Origin: Chitinophagaceae bacterium
Lineage (GTDB): Bacteria > Bacteroidota > Bacteroidia > Chitinophagales > Chitinophagaceae
Direction: 5' to 3'
DNA: 64,000 nucleotides
Assembly (NCBI GenBank): GCA_020403425.1
Contig: JADBXR010000004.1
Span: 62,001 to 126,000, forward strand
Part shown: positions 52,478 to 60,812 of the stretch, one piece after another
Layout: every line of letters starts with the position of its first letter
Position numbering within the stretch: position 1 is the stretch's first letter
Translations under genes and position numbers: made by a program
Notes under the pieces: model-generated
Told to the model about the DNA's origin: nothing
Databases searched by the model: none
What the model saw: only the letters and a program-made list of their open reading frames with translations

Positions 52478-52549
52478 AGAAAAGGATGGCAAGTCTGTTT
52501 ATCCGGCCGCTACCCGGAATCCAGTATCTTGTAGCCAGAATCCGCGTTT

Positions 52550-54478
52550 TTGCAAGTCTCCATCGTCATAGTGAATTATAATGTCAGGTATTTCCTGGAA
52601 CAATGCCTGCATACGGTGTTAAGGGCCTCTGCCGCAATGGAAACCGAATGTTTTGTGGTAGACAATGCCTCTTCTGACGATAGTATGGCCTACCTGAAAC
52701 CCCTGTTCCCAACCGTCAGGTTCATAGAGAATAGCACCAATCCGGGTTTTGCCAGGGCCAATAACCAGGTGCTGCCATTGTGCAGCGGCGAATATGTACT
52801 CTTCCTGAACCCGGATACCCTGTTACCGGAAAATGCATTACGGGATTGCCTGATCCATATAAAACAACAGCCCGATGCCGGCGCGCTGGGCGTAAGAATG
52901 ATAGATGGTCATGGCCGTTTTTTGCCGGAGAGCAAAAGGGCCTTTCCCGCACCACTGGTGTCGCTGTATAAGCTGAGCGGACTGGCTGCCCTGTTTCCCC
53001 GTTCCGGCATTTTTAACCGCTATGCACTGGGTAACCTTGATGAACATGCCGATCACCGTGTTGACGTGTTGGCAGGTGCCTGTATGCTGGTGAAGCGCGA
53101 TCTGTTGGTACAATTGCATGGATTTGACGAACGGTATTTTTTATACGGGGAAGACATCGATCTCAGCTTCCGTATCCGTAAGGCCGGATACCAGAACCTG
53201 TATTTTGCCGGTGTTACCATTGTTCACTTTAAAGGAGAAAGCTCGGGCAATAACCGCCTGCGCCATGTAAAATATTTTTATGAGGCCATGCTGGTATTTG
53301 TACGGATACATTACCAGACCCTCGCCGGAAAATCACTGGCTGTTTTTCTGCAACTGGCCATTGGGTTGCGAGCTGCCCTGGCTGCCATCATCCGTCTGGT
53401 CCGCCCATTGGCATGGCCGTTGGCAGATGGTATGCTCGTTTGGCTAAGCCTGCAGTTCACAAGGTTCTTCTGGATCCAGCAGTTCCGTAACGGGAAGGAT
53501 TTCGGTGTGGAGCATCTGGATTATGCGATCCCCTTTTTTTCCCTGCTCTTTGTGGGTGCTGCGGCTTTTGCGGGCATGTATGACCTGCGCACACGTATAT
53601 CGCAAATGTTCTCTTCACTTGTTTTTGCCATACTATCCTTATTGTCTCTGTATTCGCTGTTGCCCGAAACCGTCCGGTTTTCAAGAGGGGTTATGTTGTG
53701 GGGCAGTTTGCTGGCAACATGGTTGGTATTGCTGGCAAGGAAAATATTCCGTCATCCCGGTGCGGAATCGTTGCCGGATGTTTCGGATGGACTTACCGTA
53801 CTGGTAGCGTCTGAAAGAGATTATGCCAGGGCAGTTCCTTTGCTGGAAAAAGAAATGATGGACCAGCCCTTACTCGGGCGCCTTTCGCCGGAACCAGGGG
53901 ATGAACAGGCGCTTGGTTGTTTGCCTGATCTGCCATTGCTTGCCGGGCAACTGCGTTTTCGCAGGGTCATCTTTTGCCTGGGCGACCTTACCCTGCAGCA
54001 GGTATTGCCGGTATTGCAGACATGCCGTAAACAGCAACTCCGCTTCCTGTTTCATGTAGCAGGAAGCCGGTCGATGGTGGGAACCCAGGCAATGGCGCCA
54101 GGAAACAGGATCATTACCCCTGAGCTTTCCTATGCCATTGAGCAGCCCCACCAGCAAAGAATGAAACGGGTGATAGACCTGTTCTTCAGTTTTGTATTTT
54201 TCTTAACGCTTCCGATACAGCTACTGCTGCAAAGGCAGCGCGCTGGTTTCGTAAAAAATATATTCCGTGTGTTACTGGGTCATAGAACATGGGTGGGTTA
54301 TGCGTCCGTCACAGACCAGCTGCCGCGCATAAGGCCCGCTGTAGTGGCTTCAACAGGCGTAGCCGGTGCTGTTTCACCGTTGGTAGAACAGAAGGCCGAT
54401 CGTTTGTATGCAAGGAATTATGACTGGTGGGGAGATATCCGCATCCTGTTCCGTTATTACCGGCAATTAGGGAATTGA
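52550..54478 (+). CDS. GT2 glycosyltransferase fused to a degenerate WbaP/WcaJ-like sugar-phosphate transferase
   Basis: A 642-residue fusion. Residues 1-290 are a WbbL-type GT2 (VSIVIVNYNVRYFLEQCLHT, VVDNASSDDS, FLNPDTLLPENA, YGEDIDLSFRIRKAGY), likely a rhamnosyl- or similar transferase. Residues of about 325-400 have four membrane helices and about 415-525 a Rossmann-like region, as in the N-terminal part of polyprenyl-phosphate hexose-1-phosphate transferases. The C-terminus starts like their catalytic domain (KRVIDLFFSFVFFLTLPIQ) and ends like it (DWWGDIRILFRYYRQLG), but the 60-residue core with F-x-x-x-K-F-R-T/S-M and the D-E pair is missing. The TTG at 52550 is the only start upstream of the GT2 motif, since a TAG lies six codons earlier. 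Confidence 0.8.
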   Translation: MQVSIVIVNYNVRYFLEQCLHTVLRASAAMETECFVVDNASSDDSMAYLKPLFPTVRFIENSTNPGFARANNQVLPLCSGEYVLFLNPDTLLPENALRDCLIHIKQQPDAGALGVRMIDGHGRFLPESKRAFPAPLVSLYKLSGLAALFPRSGIFNRYALGNLDEHADHRVDVLAGACMLVKRDLLVQLHGFDERYFLYGEDIDLSFRIRKAGYQNLYFAGVTIVHFKGESSGNNRLRHVKYFYEAMLVFVRIHYQTLAGKSLAVFLQLAIGLRAALAAIIRLVRPLAWPLADGMLVWLSLQFTRFFWIQQFRNGKDFGVEHLDYAIPFFSLLFVGAAAFAGMYDLRTRISQMFSSLVFAILSLLSLYSLLPETVRFSRGVMLWGSLLATWLVLLARKIFRHPGAESLPDVSDGLTVLVASERDYARAVPLLEKEMMDQPLLGRLSPEPGDEQALGCLPDLPLLAGQLRFRRVIFCLGDLTLQQVLPVLQTCRKQQLRFLFHVAGSRSMVGTQAMAPGNRIITPELSYAIEQPHQQRMKRVIDLFFSFVFFLTLPIQLLLQRQRAGFVKNIFRVLLGHRTWVGYASVTDQLPRIRPAVVASTGVAGAVSPLVEQKADRLYARNYDWWGDIRILFRYYRQLGN

Positions 54479-54559
54479 AAAGCCTGCCGCTGGTCAAAAT
54501 CGTACCATAATTACGGCTTTTGCGTTAGCTTCGTGCTTTCATAAACCCTGCTTCTTACG

Positions 54560-56092
54560 ATGGCTATACTTGATATCAAGCTCCCCAATACCATTTTAAA
54601 AGCACTCCGTTTGCCGCAGAACAGTCCGCGCAGGCAACAGATCAAAGTATTGAAAAAACTGCTACGCAAAGCCCGCTTTACCGAGTTCGGTCAGCAATAC
54701 CTGTTTGATGAGATATTGCTGAGCAAACATCCCGGAAAGAAATTCCAGGAACTGGTACCTACTTTCAATTATAACAAGATCTATAAGGAATGGTGGCATA
54801 AGACCCTTGAAGGAAAACCCGATGTATGCTGGCCCGGAAAGATCCGCTATTATGCACTCAGCAGCGGCACCAGCGAATCGGCCAGTAAATACATACCCAT
54901 TACCAACGACCTGTTGCGTGGCAACAAGATCGTCATGATCAAACAACTGCTGAGCCTGCGTACCTATGAGGACATTCCCTACAGCTCTATCAGCAAAGGA
55001 TGGCTCACACTGGGTGGCAGTACCGACCTGCAGAAAGGGGCGGGTTATTATGCCGGCGACCTCAGTGGCATCACCGTAAAAAAAGCGCCTTTCTGGTTCC
55101 AGCCTTTTTATAAACCGGGGAAAGAGATCGCCAAACAGAAGGACTGGAATAAAAAACTTGAGGAGATCGTGGAGAAAGCGCCGGAATGGGATATCGGTTT
55201 TGTGATCGGTGTGCCCGCCTGGATACAGATGTGTATGGAAATGATCATCCAGCGCTACAAGCTCAACAACATACACGAGATGTGGCCCAACCTCGCTTTT
55301 TTTGTGCACGGGGGCGTGAGTTTTGAACCGTATAAAAAAGGCTTTGAGAAATTGCTGGGTAAACCCATCACCTATATAGAGACCTATCTGGCCAGCGAAG
55401 GTTTTATTGCTTACCAGGAAAGACAACATGCGCAGGGTATGCGGTTGGTGACGGGAGAACATATTTTCATGGAATTCGTTCCTTTTGATGAAAAGAACTT
55501 TGATGCAGACGGAGAAATGATCGCCAACCCCGAAGCACTTATGATACATGAAGTGGAAGAAGGGAAGGATTATGCCCTTCTCATCAGCACTTCGGCCGGC
55601 ACCTGGCGTTACCTGATCGGCGACACGATCCGTTTTGTGGATAAGGAAAGATGTGAGATCGTGATCACCGGCCGTACCAAACATTTTCTTAGCCTGGTGG
55701 GCGAACACCTGAGTGTGGAGAACATGAACAAGGCCATTCAGCTGGTCAGCGAAGAACTCAATATCTGTATACCTGAATTCACCGTTGCCGGTGTACCGCA
55801 TGGTAACTTTTTTGCTCACCACTGGTATGTGGCCTGCGATGATACCGTAGATGCTGCCGTATTGGCCAATAAGATCGATGCCCAACTGAAAGAACTGAAC
55901 GACGATTATGCAGTTGAAAGAAAAAGTGCATTGAAAGAGGTAAGGCTGGACGTACTCAGCGAGAAACAGTTCATGGATTTCATGCAGTTCAAGGGCAAGG
56001 TTGGCGGTCAGCACAAATTTCCACGGGTACTGAAAGGCGGCATGCTGGAAGACTGGCAGAGCTTTCTTGCTTCGCAGAACCATGCTAAATAA
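54560..56092 (+). CDS. GH3-family acyl-adenylate/amide synthetase
   Basis: A 510-residue member of the GH3 (auxin-responsive promoter) family, an ANL-type adenylating enzyme. The first ATP motif is YYALSSGTSESASKYIPIT; later ones are VHGGVSFEPYKKGFEKLLG, TYLASEGFIAYQE, WRYLIGDTIRFVD and VITGRTKHFLSLVGEHLSVE. Plant GH3 proteins conjugate jasmonate or auxin to amino acids; bacterial ones are common in Bacteroidota with unknown acid and amine substrates. Full length, cytosolic. The downstream cyclophilin gene starts 10 bases after its stop. A long antisense open frame inside it is a shadow. Confidence 0.92.
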   Translation: MAILDIKLPNTILKALRLPQNSPRRQQIKVLKKLLRKARFTEFGQQYLFDEILLSKHPGKKFQELVPTFNYNKIYKEWWHKTLEGKPDVCWPGKIRYYALSSGTSESASKYIPITNDLLRGNKIVMIKQLLSLRTYEDIPYSSISKGWLTLGGSTDLQKGAGYYAGDLSGITVKKAPFWFQPFYKPGKEIAKQKDWNKKLEEIVEKAPEWDIGFVIGVPAWIQMCMEMIIQRYKLNNIHEMWPNLAFFVHGGVSFEPYKKGFEKLLGKPITYIETYLASEGFIAYQERQHAQGMRLVTGEHIFMEFVPFDEKNFDADGEMIANPEALMIHEVEEGKDYALLISTSAGTWRYLIGDTIRFVDKERCEIVITGRTKHFLSLVGEHLSVENMNKAIQLVSEELNICIPEFTVAGVPHGNFFAHHWYVACDDTVDAAVLANKIDAQLKELNDDYAVERKSALKEVRLDVLSEKQFMDFMQFKGKVGGQHKFPRVLKGGMLEDWQSFLASQNHAK

Positions 56093-56102
56093 ACCTGCAA
56101 CC

Positions 56103-56735
56103 ATGGTAAAGCGATGGGGGCTGTTCCTGTTAATGATTGGTCTTACCTACAGCGTGGCAGCACAAAAGCCAGCTGTTTCCGTACTGAAACAAAAAGCGCC
56201 CGAAACCTTCCGTGCCGTGTTCACCACCACAAAAGGCGATTTTGAAATTGAAGCATACCGCAAATGGTCGCCGTTGGGGGTTGACAGGTTGTACCAGCTC
56301 ATCAGTACCGGATTTTACGATAAGGCATTACTGTTCAGGGTAGAGCCGGGTTTTGTGGTGCAGTTCGGTATTGGGGCTAGTTACAGCGACAACCGTTTCT
56401 GGGACCCTAAGAAATTGCTGGATGAACCCATGCTGCAAAAGAACCTGTCAGGGACCATTGCTTTTGCAAGAGGCGGTCCCAAAGAACGTGCTACACAGAT
56501 CTTCATCAATCTTTCCGACAATAAGAAACTGGATACGGTTATCCGGGGCGGTGTAAAAGGATATACACCCATTGCCAGGGTGCTACGGGGAATGGACCAT
56601 ATTAAAAAATTCTATGGTGGTTATGGAAAAAGGCCGGCGCTGATCCAGGATTCGTTATATAAGTATGGAAATTTTTATTTCCAGGAGCGTTTCCCCATGC
56701 TCGACCAGATCATCCGTGCGCGGATTGTTAAATGA
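56103..56735 (+). CDS. Cyclophilin-type peptidyl-prolyl isomerase, exported
   Basis: A 210-residue protein with a signal peptide (MVKRWGLFLLMIGLTYSVAA-Q) and one cyclophilin domain: F-T-T-T-K-G-D-F-E-I-E-A-Y-R-K-W-S-P, GFYDKALLFRVEPGFVVQFG, SGTIAFARGGPKERATQIFI, ending YTPIARVLRGMDHIKKFYGG. It should isomerise prolines in periplasmic proteins. ATG 56103 is preferred because the basic n-region starts there; ATG 56082 overlaps the GH3 stop and is possible. It differs from the lipoprotein cyclophilin at 1452. Confidence 0.88.
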   Translation: MVKRWGLFLLMIGLTYSVAAQKPAVSVLKQKAPETFRAVFTTTKGDFEIEAYRKWSPLGVDRLYQLISTGFYDKALLFRVEPGFVVQFGIGASYSDNRFWDPKKLLDEPMLQKNLSGTIAFARGGPKERATQIFINLSDNKKLDTVIRGGVKGYTPIARVLRGMDHIKKFYGGYGKRPALIQDSLYKYGNFYFQERFPMLDQIIRARIVK

Positions 56736-56822
56736 AGTGCATCAATTTGATGAAAGGCGGGCACACAAGTGAAAAATTCAGAATTTACCGCTTACTTTCG
56801 GGTAACATTCGAACAGTGAACA

Positions 56823-57482
56823 GTGATAATAGCGCCATTGATCAAAGGATTGGTATTGGGAGTTTTTCTGGCCATTTCGGTGGGGCCGGTCATATTTGCC
56901 ATTCTTAAACAGAGTATCAATAACGGTCATAAAGCGGGTTATGTATTTGTGGCCGGCATTTCGGTCAGTGATATTGCACTGGTATTGATCTGTAATTTTT
57001 TCACCACCCTTTTTCAGCAGGCGCTTACACATAAAACAGTGATCGCCGTGGCAGGCAGCATCTTCCTGGTGGCACTGGGTGTGTATACCTTGTTCTTTAA
57101 AAAGGTAAAAACAGACGAGGACAATAATATCGTTGTCAAAAAATTCCGCAAGCGCGATTACCTCGCGATCTTCTTATCGGGTTTCTTCATCAATGTGCTG
57201 AACCCAGGTGTATTTCTTTTCTGGTTCGCATGGACGGCAGCCATCCTGGCCGACTCGCAAACAGCTCCCAACCCACTTCAATACCGGGCCATCGTATTTG
57301 GCACATGTTTGCTGTTTGTATTACTCACGGATATAGCCAAAGTGGCCCTGGCATCCAGGTTACGTTCCAAACTGACCAAACACAACCTGGTTAATATCAA
57401 CCGTATCTCAGGATTGATCCTGATCGGTTTTGGTATAGCCCTGGCCTGGGGTATCCTGAGTTATGGCGATCAGATCAAATAA
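56823..57482 (+). CDS. LysE-family exporter
   Basis: A 219-residue membrane protein with about six helices. GLVLGVFLAISVGPVIFAIL, then INNGHKAGYVFVAGISVSDI-A, VALGVYTLFFKKVK, the FLSGFFINVLNPGVFLFWFA block and the final GLILIGFGIALAWGI are the LysE/RhtB pattern. The family exports amino acids and derivatives. GTG 56823 is taken as start, as no ATG fits upstream of the first helix. Substrate not inferable. Confidence 0.9.
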   Translation: MIIAPLIKGLVLGVFLAISVGPVIFAILKQSINNGHKAGYVFVAGISVSDIALVLICNFFTTLFQQALTHKTVIAVAGSIFLVALGVYTLFFKKVKTDEDNNIVVKKFRKRDYLAIFLSGFFINVLNPGVFLFWFAWTAAILADSQTAPNPLQYRAIVFGTCLLFVLLTDIAKVALASRLRSKLTKHNLVNINRISGLILIGFGIALAWGILSYGDQIK

Positions 57483-57617
57483 CGACGCGAGTGATCAAAA
57501 GTGAATAGCGATCCTGCGAGCATCGTACGGGCATTAAATAATGCCCACTGACCAGTATCCGTTCACGATTAACAGTTCTTTTGCAGCTCGTTCCCTGCTA
57601 TCTGTTACCTTAGATCG

Positions 57618-58190
57618 GTGAAACCACTGTTAACTGCTGCACTTGTTGTACTAAGCCTTACGGGTAGTTATGCGCAAAGCGATCTGCTGGTATTGAAACA
57701 AAAGAACCGGACCATACAGACCTGGGTGCCCGGAAGTCTGATCAGCTTCCAGTTCAGCAGCAAACAATGGCTGCAGGGTATCATCAAGACCATCCGCAAT
57801 GATTCCATCACCATGGAACAGATCGATATCCGAACGGTACCCAATGCTTTTGGTTTTCCCACGATCGATACGGCCAAACTTGGCATCATGAAACTGCACG
57901 TGAACGAAGTATACGGCATGCCCAAGCGTGTATATGGAAGCGGCATTTTCACCAATGGCGTATTGCTGCAACTGGGCAGCGGTGCATTTATGTTCCTGAA
58001 TATTGCCAACAGCCTCATCCGCAATGAACAGGTGTTCAGTCCCCTGAACCTCGGACGACTGGGAGTGGCCGGAAGCGTGTTTGTGGTGGGTAGTTTATTG
58101 CGTGCCGGTCATAAGACCTATATCGTACTGGGTAAAAAGTACCGCCTGGAAACCATACATGTCGGTGCAGATAACAGGCAGGCGCCATAG
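57618..58190 (+). CDS. Secreted protein of unknown function
   Basis: A 190-residue protein from GTG 57618 with a signal peptide (KPLLTAALVVLSLTGSYA-Q). The mature N-terminal part (LVLKQKNRTIQTWVPGSLIS, FQFSSKQWLQGIIKTIRNDS) has a small beta-barrel look, as in several Bacteroidota secreted proteins with a short S/G-rich binding strand; two hydrophobic stretches (about 110-130 and 145-160) could be membrane hairpins. I do not recognise the family. It precedes mtgA by 44 bases and may be cotranscribed with it. Confidence 0.65.
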   Translation: MKPLLTAALVVLSLTGSYAQSDLLVLKQKNRTIQTWVPGSLISFQFSSKQWLQGIIKTIRNDSITMEQIDIRTVPNAFGFPTIDTAKLGIMKLHVNEVYGMPKRVYGSGIFTNGVLLQLGSGAFMFLNIANSLIRNEQVFSPLNLGRLGVAGSVFVVGSLLRAGHKTYIVLGKKYRLETIHVGADNRQAP

Positions 58191-58234
58191 GCGTTGCAAC
58201 AATTGAACCCGGGTTTTAGTATCTTGCTAACCAC

Positions 58235-58951
58235 ATGGCAATCAGAACTTTCTTCAAAACCACCTGGCGGTGGACCAAACGCATCCTGTTCTGGGGATTT
58301 GTTTCTTCTCTTGTATACATCATTGTCTGTCGCTGGGTAATGCCACCCATTACGATCACACAGATCACCAATAGTGTCAGCTATGGTCTGAATCGGGATT
58401 ATGTGAGCGGCAAACAGATCTCACGTAACGCCAAACTGGCTGCCATAGCCAGCGAGGACCAGGCTTTTCCGGATCACGGCGGGTTCGATTGGGATGCCAT
58501 TGAGAAAAGCCTGCGTCCAAAGAAGAAAGGAAAGAAGACCAGGATCCCGCTGGGTGGCGGGGCCAGTACCATTACACAGCAGGTGGCCAAGAACGTATTT
58601 CTCTGGCAGGGTGGCCGCTATGATAAATATATCCGTAAGGTACCCGAAATGTATTTTACCAAAATGATCGAATGGATCTGGGGTAAACAACGGATACTGG
58701 ATGTTTACCTGAACACCATTGAAATGGGCCCCGGCATATTCGGCATAGAAGCGGCATCGCAGAAGTATTTTGGCAAACATGCAAAGAACCTGAGTCGTGC
58801 AGAAGCCGCCATGATCATTGCCTGTTTACCCAATCCCAAACGCTTTACCGTGAAACCCATGAGCCGCCGCGTGGGCTGGCGTTATCCACAGATACTGCAG
58901 CAGATGAACAACATTGAGGACGATGAGGATGTACAGGCTTTGCTGAAGTGA
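58235..58951 (+). CDS. mtgA: Monofunctional biosynthetic peptidoglycan transglycosylase
   Basis: A 238-residue GT51 glycosyltransferase with one N-terminal membrane helix (RILFWGFVSSLVYIIVC). The catalytic glutamate E74 is in A-I-A-S-E-D-Q-A-F-P-D-H, and the other GT51 motifs follow: GGASTITQQVAKNVFLW, the K-I-R-K-type KYIRKVPEMYFTKMIE, RILDVYLNTIEMGPGIFGIE and the A-A-M-I-I-A-C-L-P-N-P block. It polymerises lipid II glycan chains without a transpeptidase domain. Length and start fit MtgA well. Confidence 0.95.
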   Translation: MAIRTFFKTTWRWTKRILFWGFVSSLVYIIVCRWVMPPITITQITNSVSYGLNRDYVSGKQISRNAKLAAIASEDQAFPDHGGFDWDAIEKSLRPKKKGKKTRIPLGGGASTITQQVAKNVFLWQGGRYDKYIRKVPEMYFTKMIEWIWGKQRILDVYLNTIEMGPGIFGIEAASQKYFGKHAKNLSRAEAAMIIACLPNPKRFTVKPMSRRVGWRYPQILQQMNNIEDDEDVQALLK

Positions 58952-58954
58952 GGC

Positions 58955-59542
58955 TTACAGGTATTCTGCTATGGCAGCAATGGAAGTGGTCAAACGATCG
59001 TCATACCCGCCGGTGATCTCCACCCAGGGAACGGACTGGTTGATCAGGAGGTCTTTATAGATATGATACAGCTCTTTCCGGTTCTTCTCATCCGGATATT
59101 CCCGTAATTCATCCTTCACCCAGGGCAGATCGGTATTGCACAAGAGGTAGAGGTCGTACCTTCTTTCCACTATCTGGTCCAGGATGAACTGGTGACATTG
59201 ACCGAATACATATTCGCACCAGACCTTCATCACATACATATCGGTATCAACAAACAACAACGGGGTCTGCTGACTGGTTTCCAGCGAATGAGGGTTCACC
59301 CAGGTCCGTTCATTCACTTTGGCCCACTGGCTGTTCACCAGGTTGGTATATTCATCTTCCAGCGCCAGCTGTCCTTTGGCAATGGTGAGCAGGTCGTCGA
59401 ACTGGTACTCCTTACCATTGGTGAGCAGGTATTCCCTCGCAAATTCAGGACACCACTGCATACGGTAATGCTGTGCCAGCAATTCACACAAAGTGCTTTT
59501 ACCAGTAGACTCGGGGCCGATGATGACAACTTTTTTAATCAT
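58955..59542 (-). CDS. NadR-like nicotinamide riboside kinase (AAA_28 ATPase)
   Basis: A 195-residue P-loop kinase: Walker A in IIGPESTGKSTLCE, then WCPEFAREYL, the YLLCNTDLPWVKDELREYPD lid region and VEITGGYDDRL near the end. This matches the C-terminal ribosylnicotinamide kinase domain of NadR without its repressor or adenylyltransferase parts. It phosphorylates nicotinamide riboside to NMN and so traps vitamin taken up by PnuC, whose gene lies upstream on the same strand. The two are now separated by a four-helix-bundle gene between inverted repeats. The start codon touches the repeat arm at 59542. Confidence 0.88.
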   Translation of the reverse strand: MIKKVVIIGPESTGKSTLCELLAQHYRMQWCPEFAREYLLTNGKEYQFDDLLTIAKGQLALEDEYTNLVNSQWAKVNERTWVNPHSLETSQQTPLLFVDTDMYVMKVWCEYVFGQCHQFILDQIVERRYDLYLLCNTDLPWVKDELREYPDEKNRKELYHIYKDLLINQSVPWVEITGGYDDRLTTSIAAIAEYL

Positions 59543-59576
59543 GAATATTGAACAAGGAATCTTGAATGATGAAGTT
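59542..59576. repeat. Dispersed AT-rich repeat, copy E (left arm)
   Basis: TGAATATTGAACAAGGAATC then TTGAATGATGAAGTT. Reverse complement of the arm at 60007-60048 apart from few bases. Confidence 0.8.
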
Positions 59577-59940
59577 ATTTCTCTTTGTTTTTTTGAGCAG
59601 TGCCGATACTTTTGACAAAAATGGAGATTAATTCATTACACTCTCCCAGAATATGGTTTATTTTCTGCTCTTCCTGCCATTTTAGCCTGCTAATCATCTG
59701 TAAACAATTATTTGTTTCCCTTAATTCCTTTAGTGCGATCTTCATTTTATGAATGAAATCGTTCCTGGATTCTGCAGAAACGGCTTCTCCATAATGTAGA
59801 GCCGGAGCAGAACCACTTCTGATCAACTGCCCTGAAAGATGTTTTCCAGCAAAAGAGTCGGGAAACTTTTCTGCCGTATGGATCACAGTGACACCAAATT
59901 CGATCAGGCGCTTCTCAAGGTCATATTTTCTATCTGACAT
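59575..59940 (-). CDS. Four-helix bundle protein (23S rRNA intervening-sequence/S23 family)
   Basis: A 121-residue protein with the S23/IVS signature: Y-D-L-E-K-R-L-I-E-F, IHTAEKFPDSFAGKHLSGQL, IRSGSAPALHYGEA, SAESRNDFIHKMKIALKELR and ELISIFVKSIGTA. The family was first met inside intervening sequences of spirochaete 23S rRNA genes and is related to the Avd accessory protein of diversity-generating retroelements; it forms helical pentamers or similar oligomers. Here it is not in an rRNA gene but between inverted copies of a dispersed repeat. ATG 59940 chosen as it starts the conserved domain. Function of chromosomal copies unknown. Confidence 0.9.
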   Translation of the reverse strand: MSDRKYDLEKRLIEFGVTVIHTAEKFPDSFAGKHLSGQLIRSGSAPALHYGEAVSAESRNDFIHKMKIALKELRETNNCLQMISRLKWQEEQKINHILGECNELISIFVKSIGTAQKNKEK

Positions 59941-60006
59941 TTTTATTGTAAAACTCCAACAAAAAATATCGGCCACATAGCGTATAAATACCTGATCCTA
60001 CCCCCT

Positions 60007-60048
60007 AAATTCAACATTCAAGATTCCTTGCTCAATATTCAACATTCC
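60007..60048. repeat. Dispersed AT-rich repeat, copy F (right arm)
   Basis: AAATTCAACATTCAAGATTC then CTTGCTCAATATTCAACATT. Inverted relative to copy E; contains the stop codon of pnuC. Confidence 0.8.
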
Positions 60049-60668
60049 CTCCCTGCTCTTTTTCTCCATTCCACCAACCCCGCAATTGCCAAACCGAACA
60101 GTATGATGAACTGAACACTCGTGAATACATAGCCCTTGATGAAGTATAACGGAATGGAAGCCATATTGGTTGCGATCCACCAGATCCAGCTCTCCACTTT
60201 CTTTTTGGCCATCAGCCACATGCCGGTATAGGCGGTGGCGGATGCGAACGCATCGGCCCAGGGAATGGCTTCGGGGGCAAATGCCTGTTGTGCCCAGGTG
60301 AGTGCCGCAAATATGGCCAAGTAAAAGGCGGTAAAGAACAGCAGTTGTTGTATCCACTCTTTGCGGCTGCTGTAGCTGATGTGCAGGACCAGCTCATGCC
60401 TGACCTTGTCTTTTTTAGACCACAGGATCCACCCATAAATGCTCATGATGCTGTAATACAGGTTCACGCTGGCCTCTCCCAGCAGGTGACCCTTGATGCT
60501 GAGGTAGATATAGAACAGTGTATTGATCAGTCCTACCGGGTAAACCAGGATGTTCTCTTTTCTGCTGAACCACACACTGCCGATCCCGGCCAGTACGGCA
60601 ATGAACTCAATAGGACCGGTTTGCTGTAAGCCCGTGATAAACTGATGATAGATATCTGTTATGCTCAT
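60039..60668 (-). CDS. pnuC: Nicotinamide riboside transporter PnuC
   Basis: A 209-residue membrane protein with about seven helices of the PnuC/SWEET-like fold. Marks: GIGSVWFSRKENILVYPVGL, I-N-T-L-F-Y-I-Y-L-S, LGEASVNLYYSIMSIYGWIL-W (the substrate-binding W-x-x-W type region) and SWIWWIATNMASIPLYFIKG. It takes up nicotinamide riboside, which the nadR-like kinase downstream would phosphorylate. The last residues before the stop (GREC) are encoded where the repeat arm begins, so the original C-terminus may have been slightly altered. No riboswitch structure was recognised upstream. Confidence 0.92.
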   Translation of the reverse strand: MSITDIYHQFITGLQQTGPIEFIAVLAGIGSVWFSRKENILVYPVGLINTLFYIYLSIKGHLLGEASVNLYYSIMSIYGWILWSKKDKVRHELVLHISYSSRKEWIQQLLFFTAFYLAIFAALTWAQQAFAPEAIPWADAFASATAYTGMWLMAKKKVESWIWWIATNMASIPLYFIKGYVFTSVQFIILFGLAIAGLVEWRKRAGREC

Positions 60669-60754
60669 AAAGAATGCTCAATGTAAGAAATCCAACCTAA
60701 GTATTATCGTGAACCGCGTAACACAGTTTTGTTCCATGATTGATGGGTGGCATA

Positions 60755-60789
60755 AAAAATGCCCTGCAGTAAGTAGTGCTGCAGGGCAT
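60755..60789 (-). terminator. Intrinsic terminator after nfu
   Basis: On the minus strand ATGCCCTGCAG and CTGCAGGGCAT form an 11-bp stem with a 9-base loop followed by TTTTT. Confidence 0.85.
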
Positions 60790-60812
60790 GGTAACAATAT
60801 CAACTCACAAAA

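Larger units (their letters stand above)
59542..60048. mobile_element. Candidate mobile cassette: four-helix-bundle gene between inverted repeats
   Basis: A 0.5-kb unit with one gene (59575-59940) between inverted repeat arms of about 35-40 bases. It sits exactly between pnuC and the nadR-like gene; the right arm supplies the pnuC stop codon and the left arm starts at the nadR-like ATG. Removing it would leave the two salvage genes nearly touching. No transposase, so mobility is inferred from structure and from gene-less copies of the same inverted pair at 40958-41046. Confidence 0.5.

Noticed and set aside
54662..56104. 480-codon open frame antisense to the GH3 gene
   Set aside because: Only a shadow: low-complexity composition without family motifs, fully opposite a complete GH3 enzyme, and reaching into the next gene.
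59575..59940. Four-helix-bundle gene considered as the Avd of a diversity-generating retroelement
   Set aside because: No reverse transcriptase gene and no template/variable repeat pair could be seen around it.
60669..60760. Riboswitch upstream of pnuC
   Set aside because: The leader is short and AT-rich; no TPP- or NAD-type motif was recognised.
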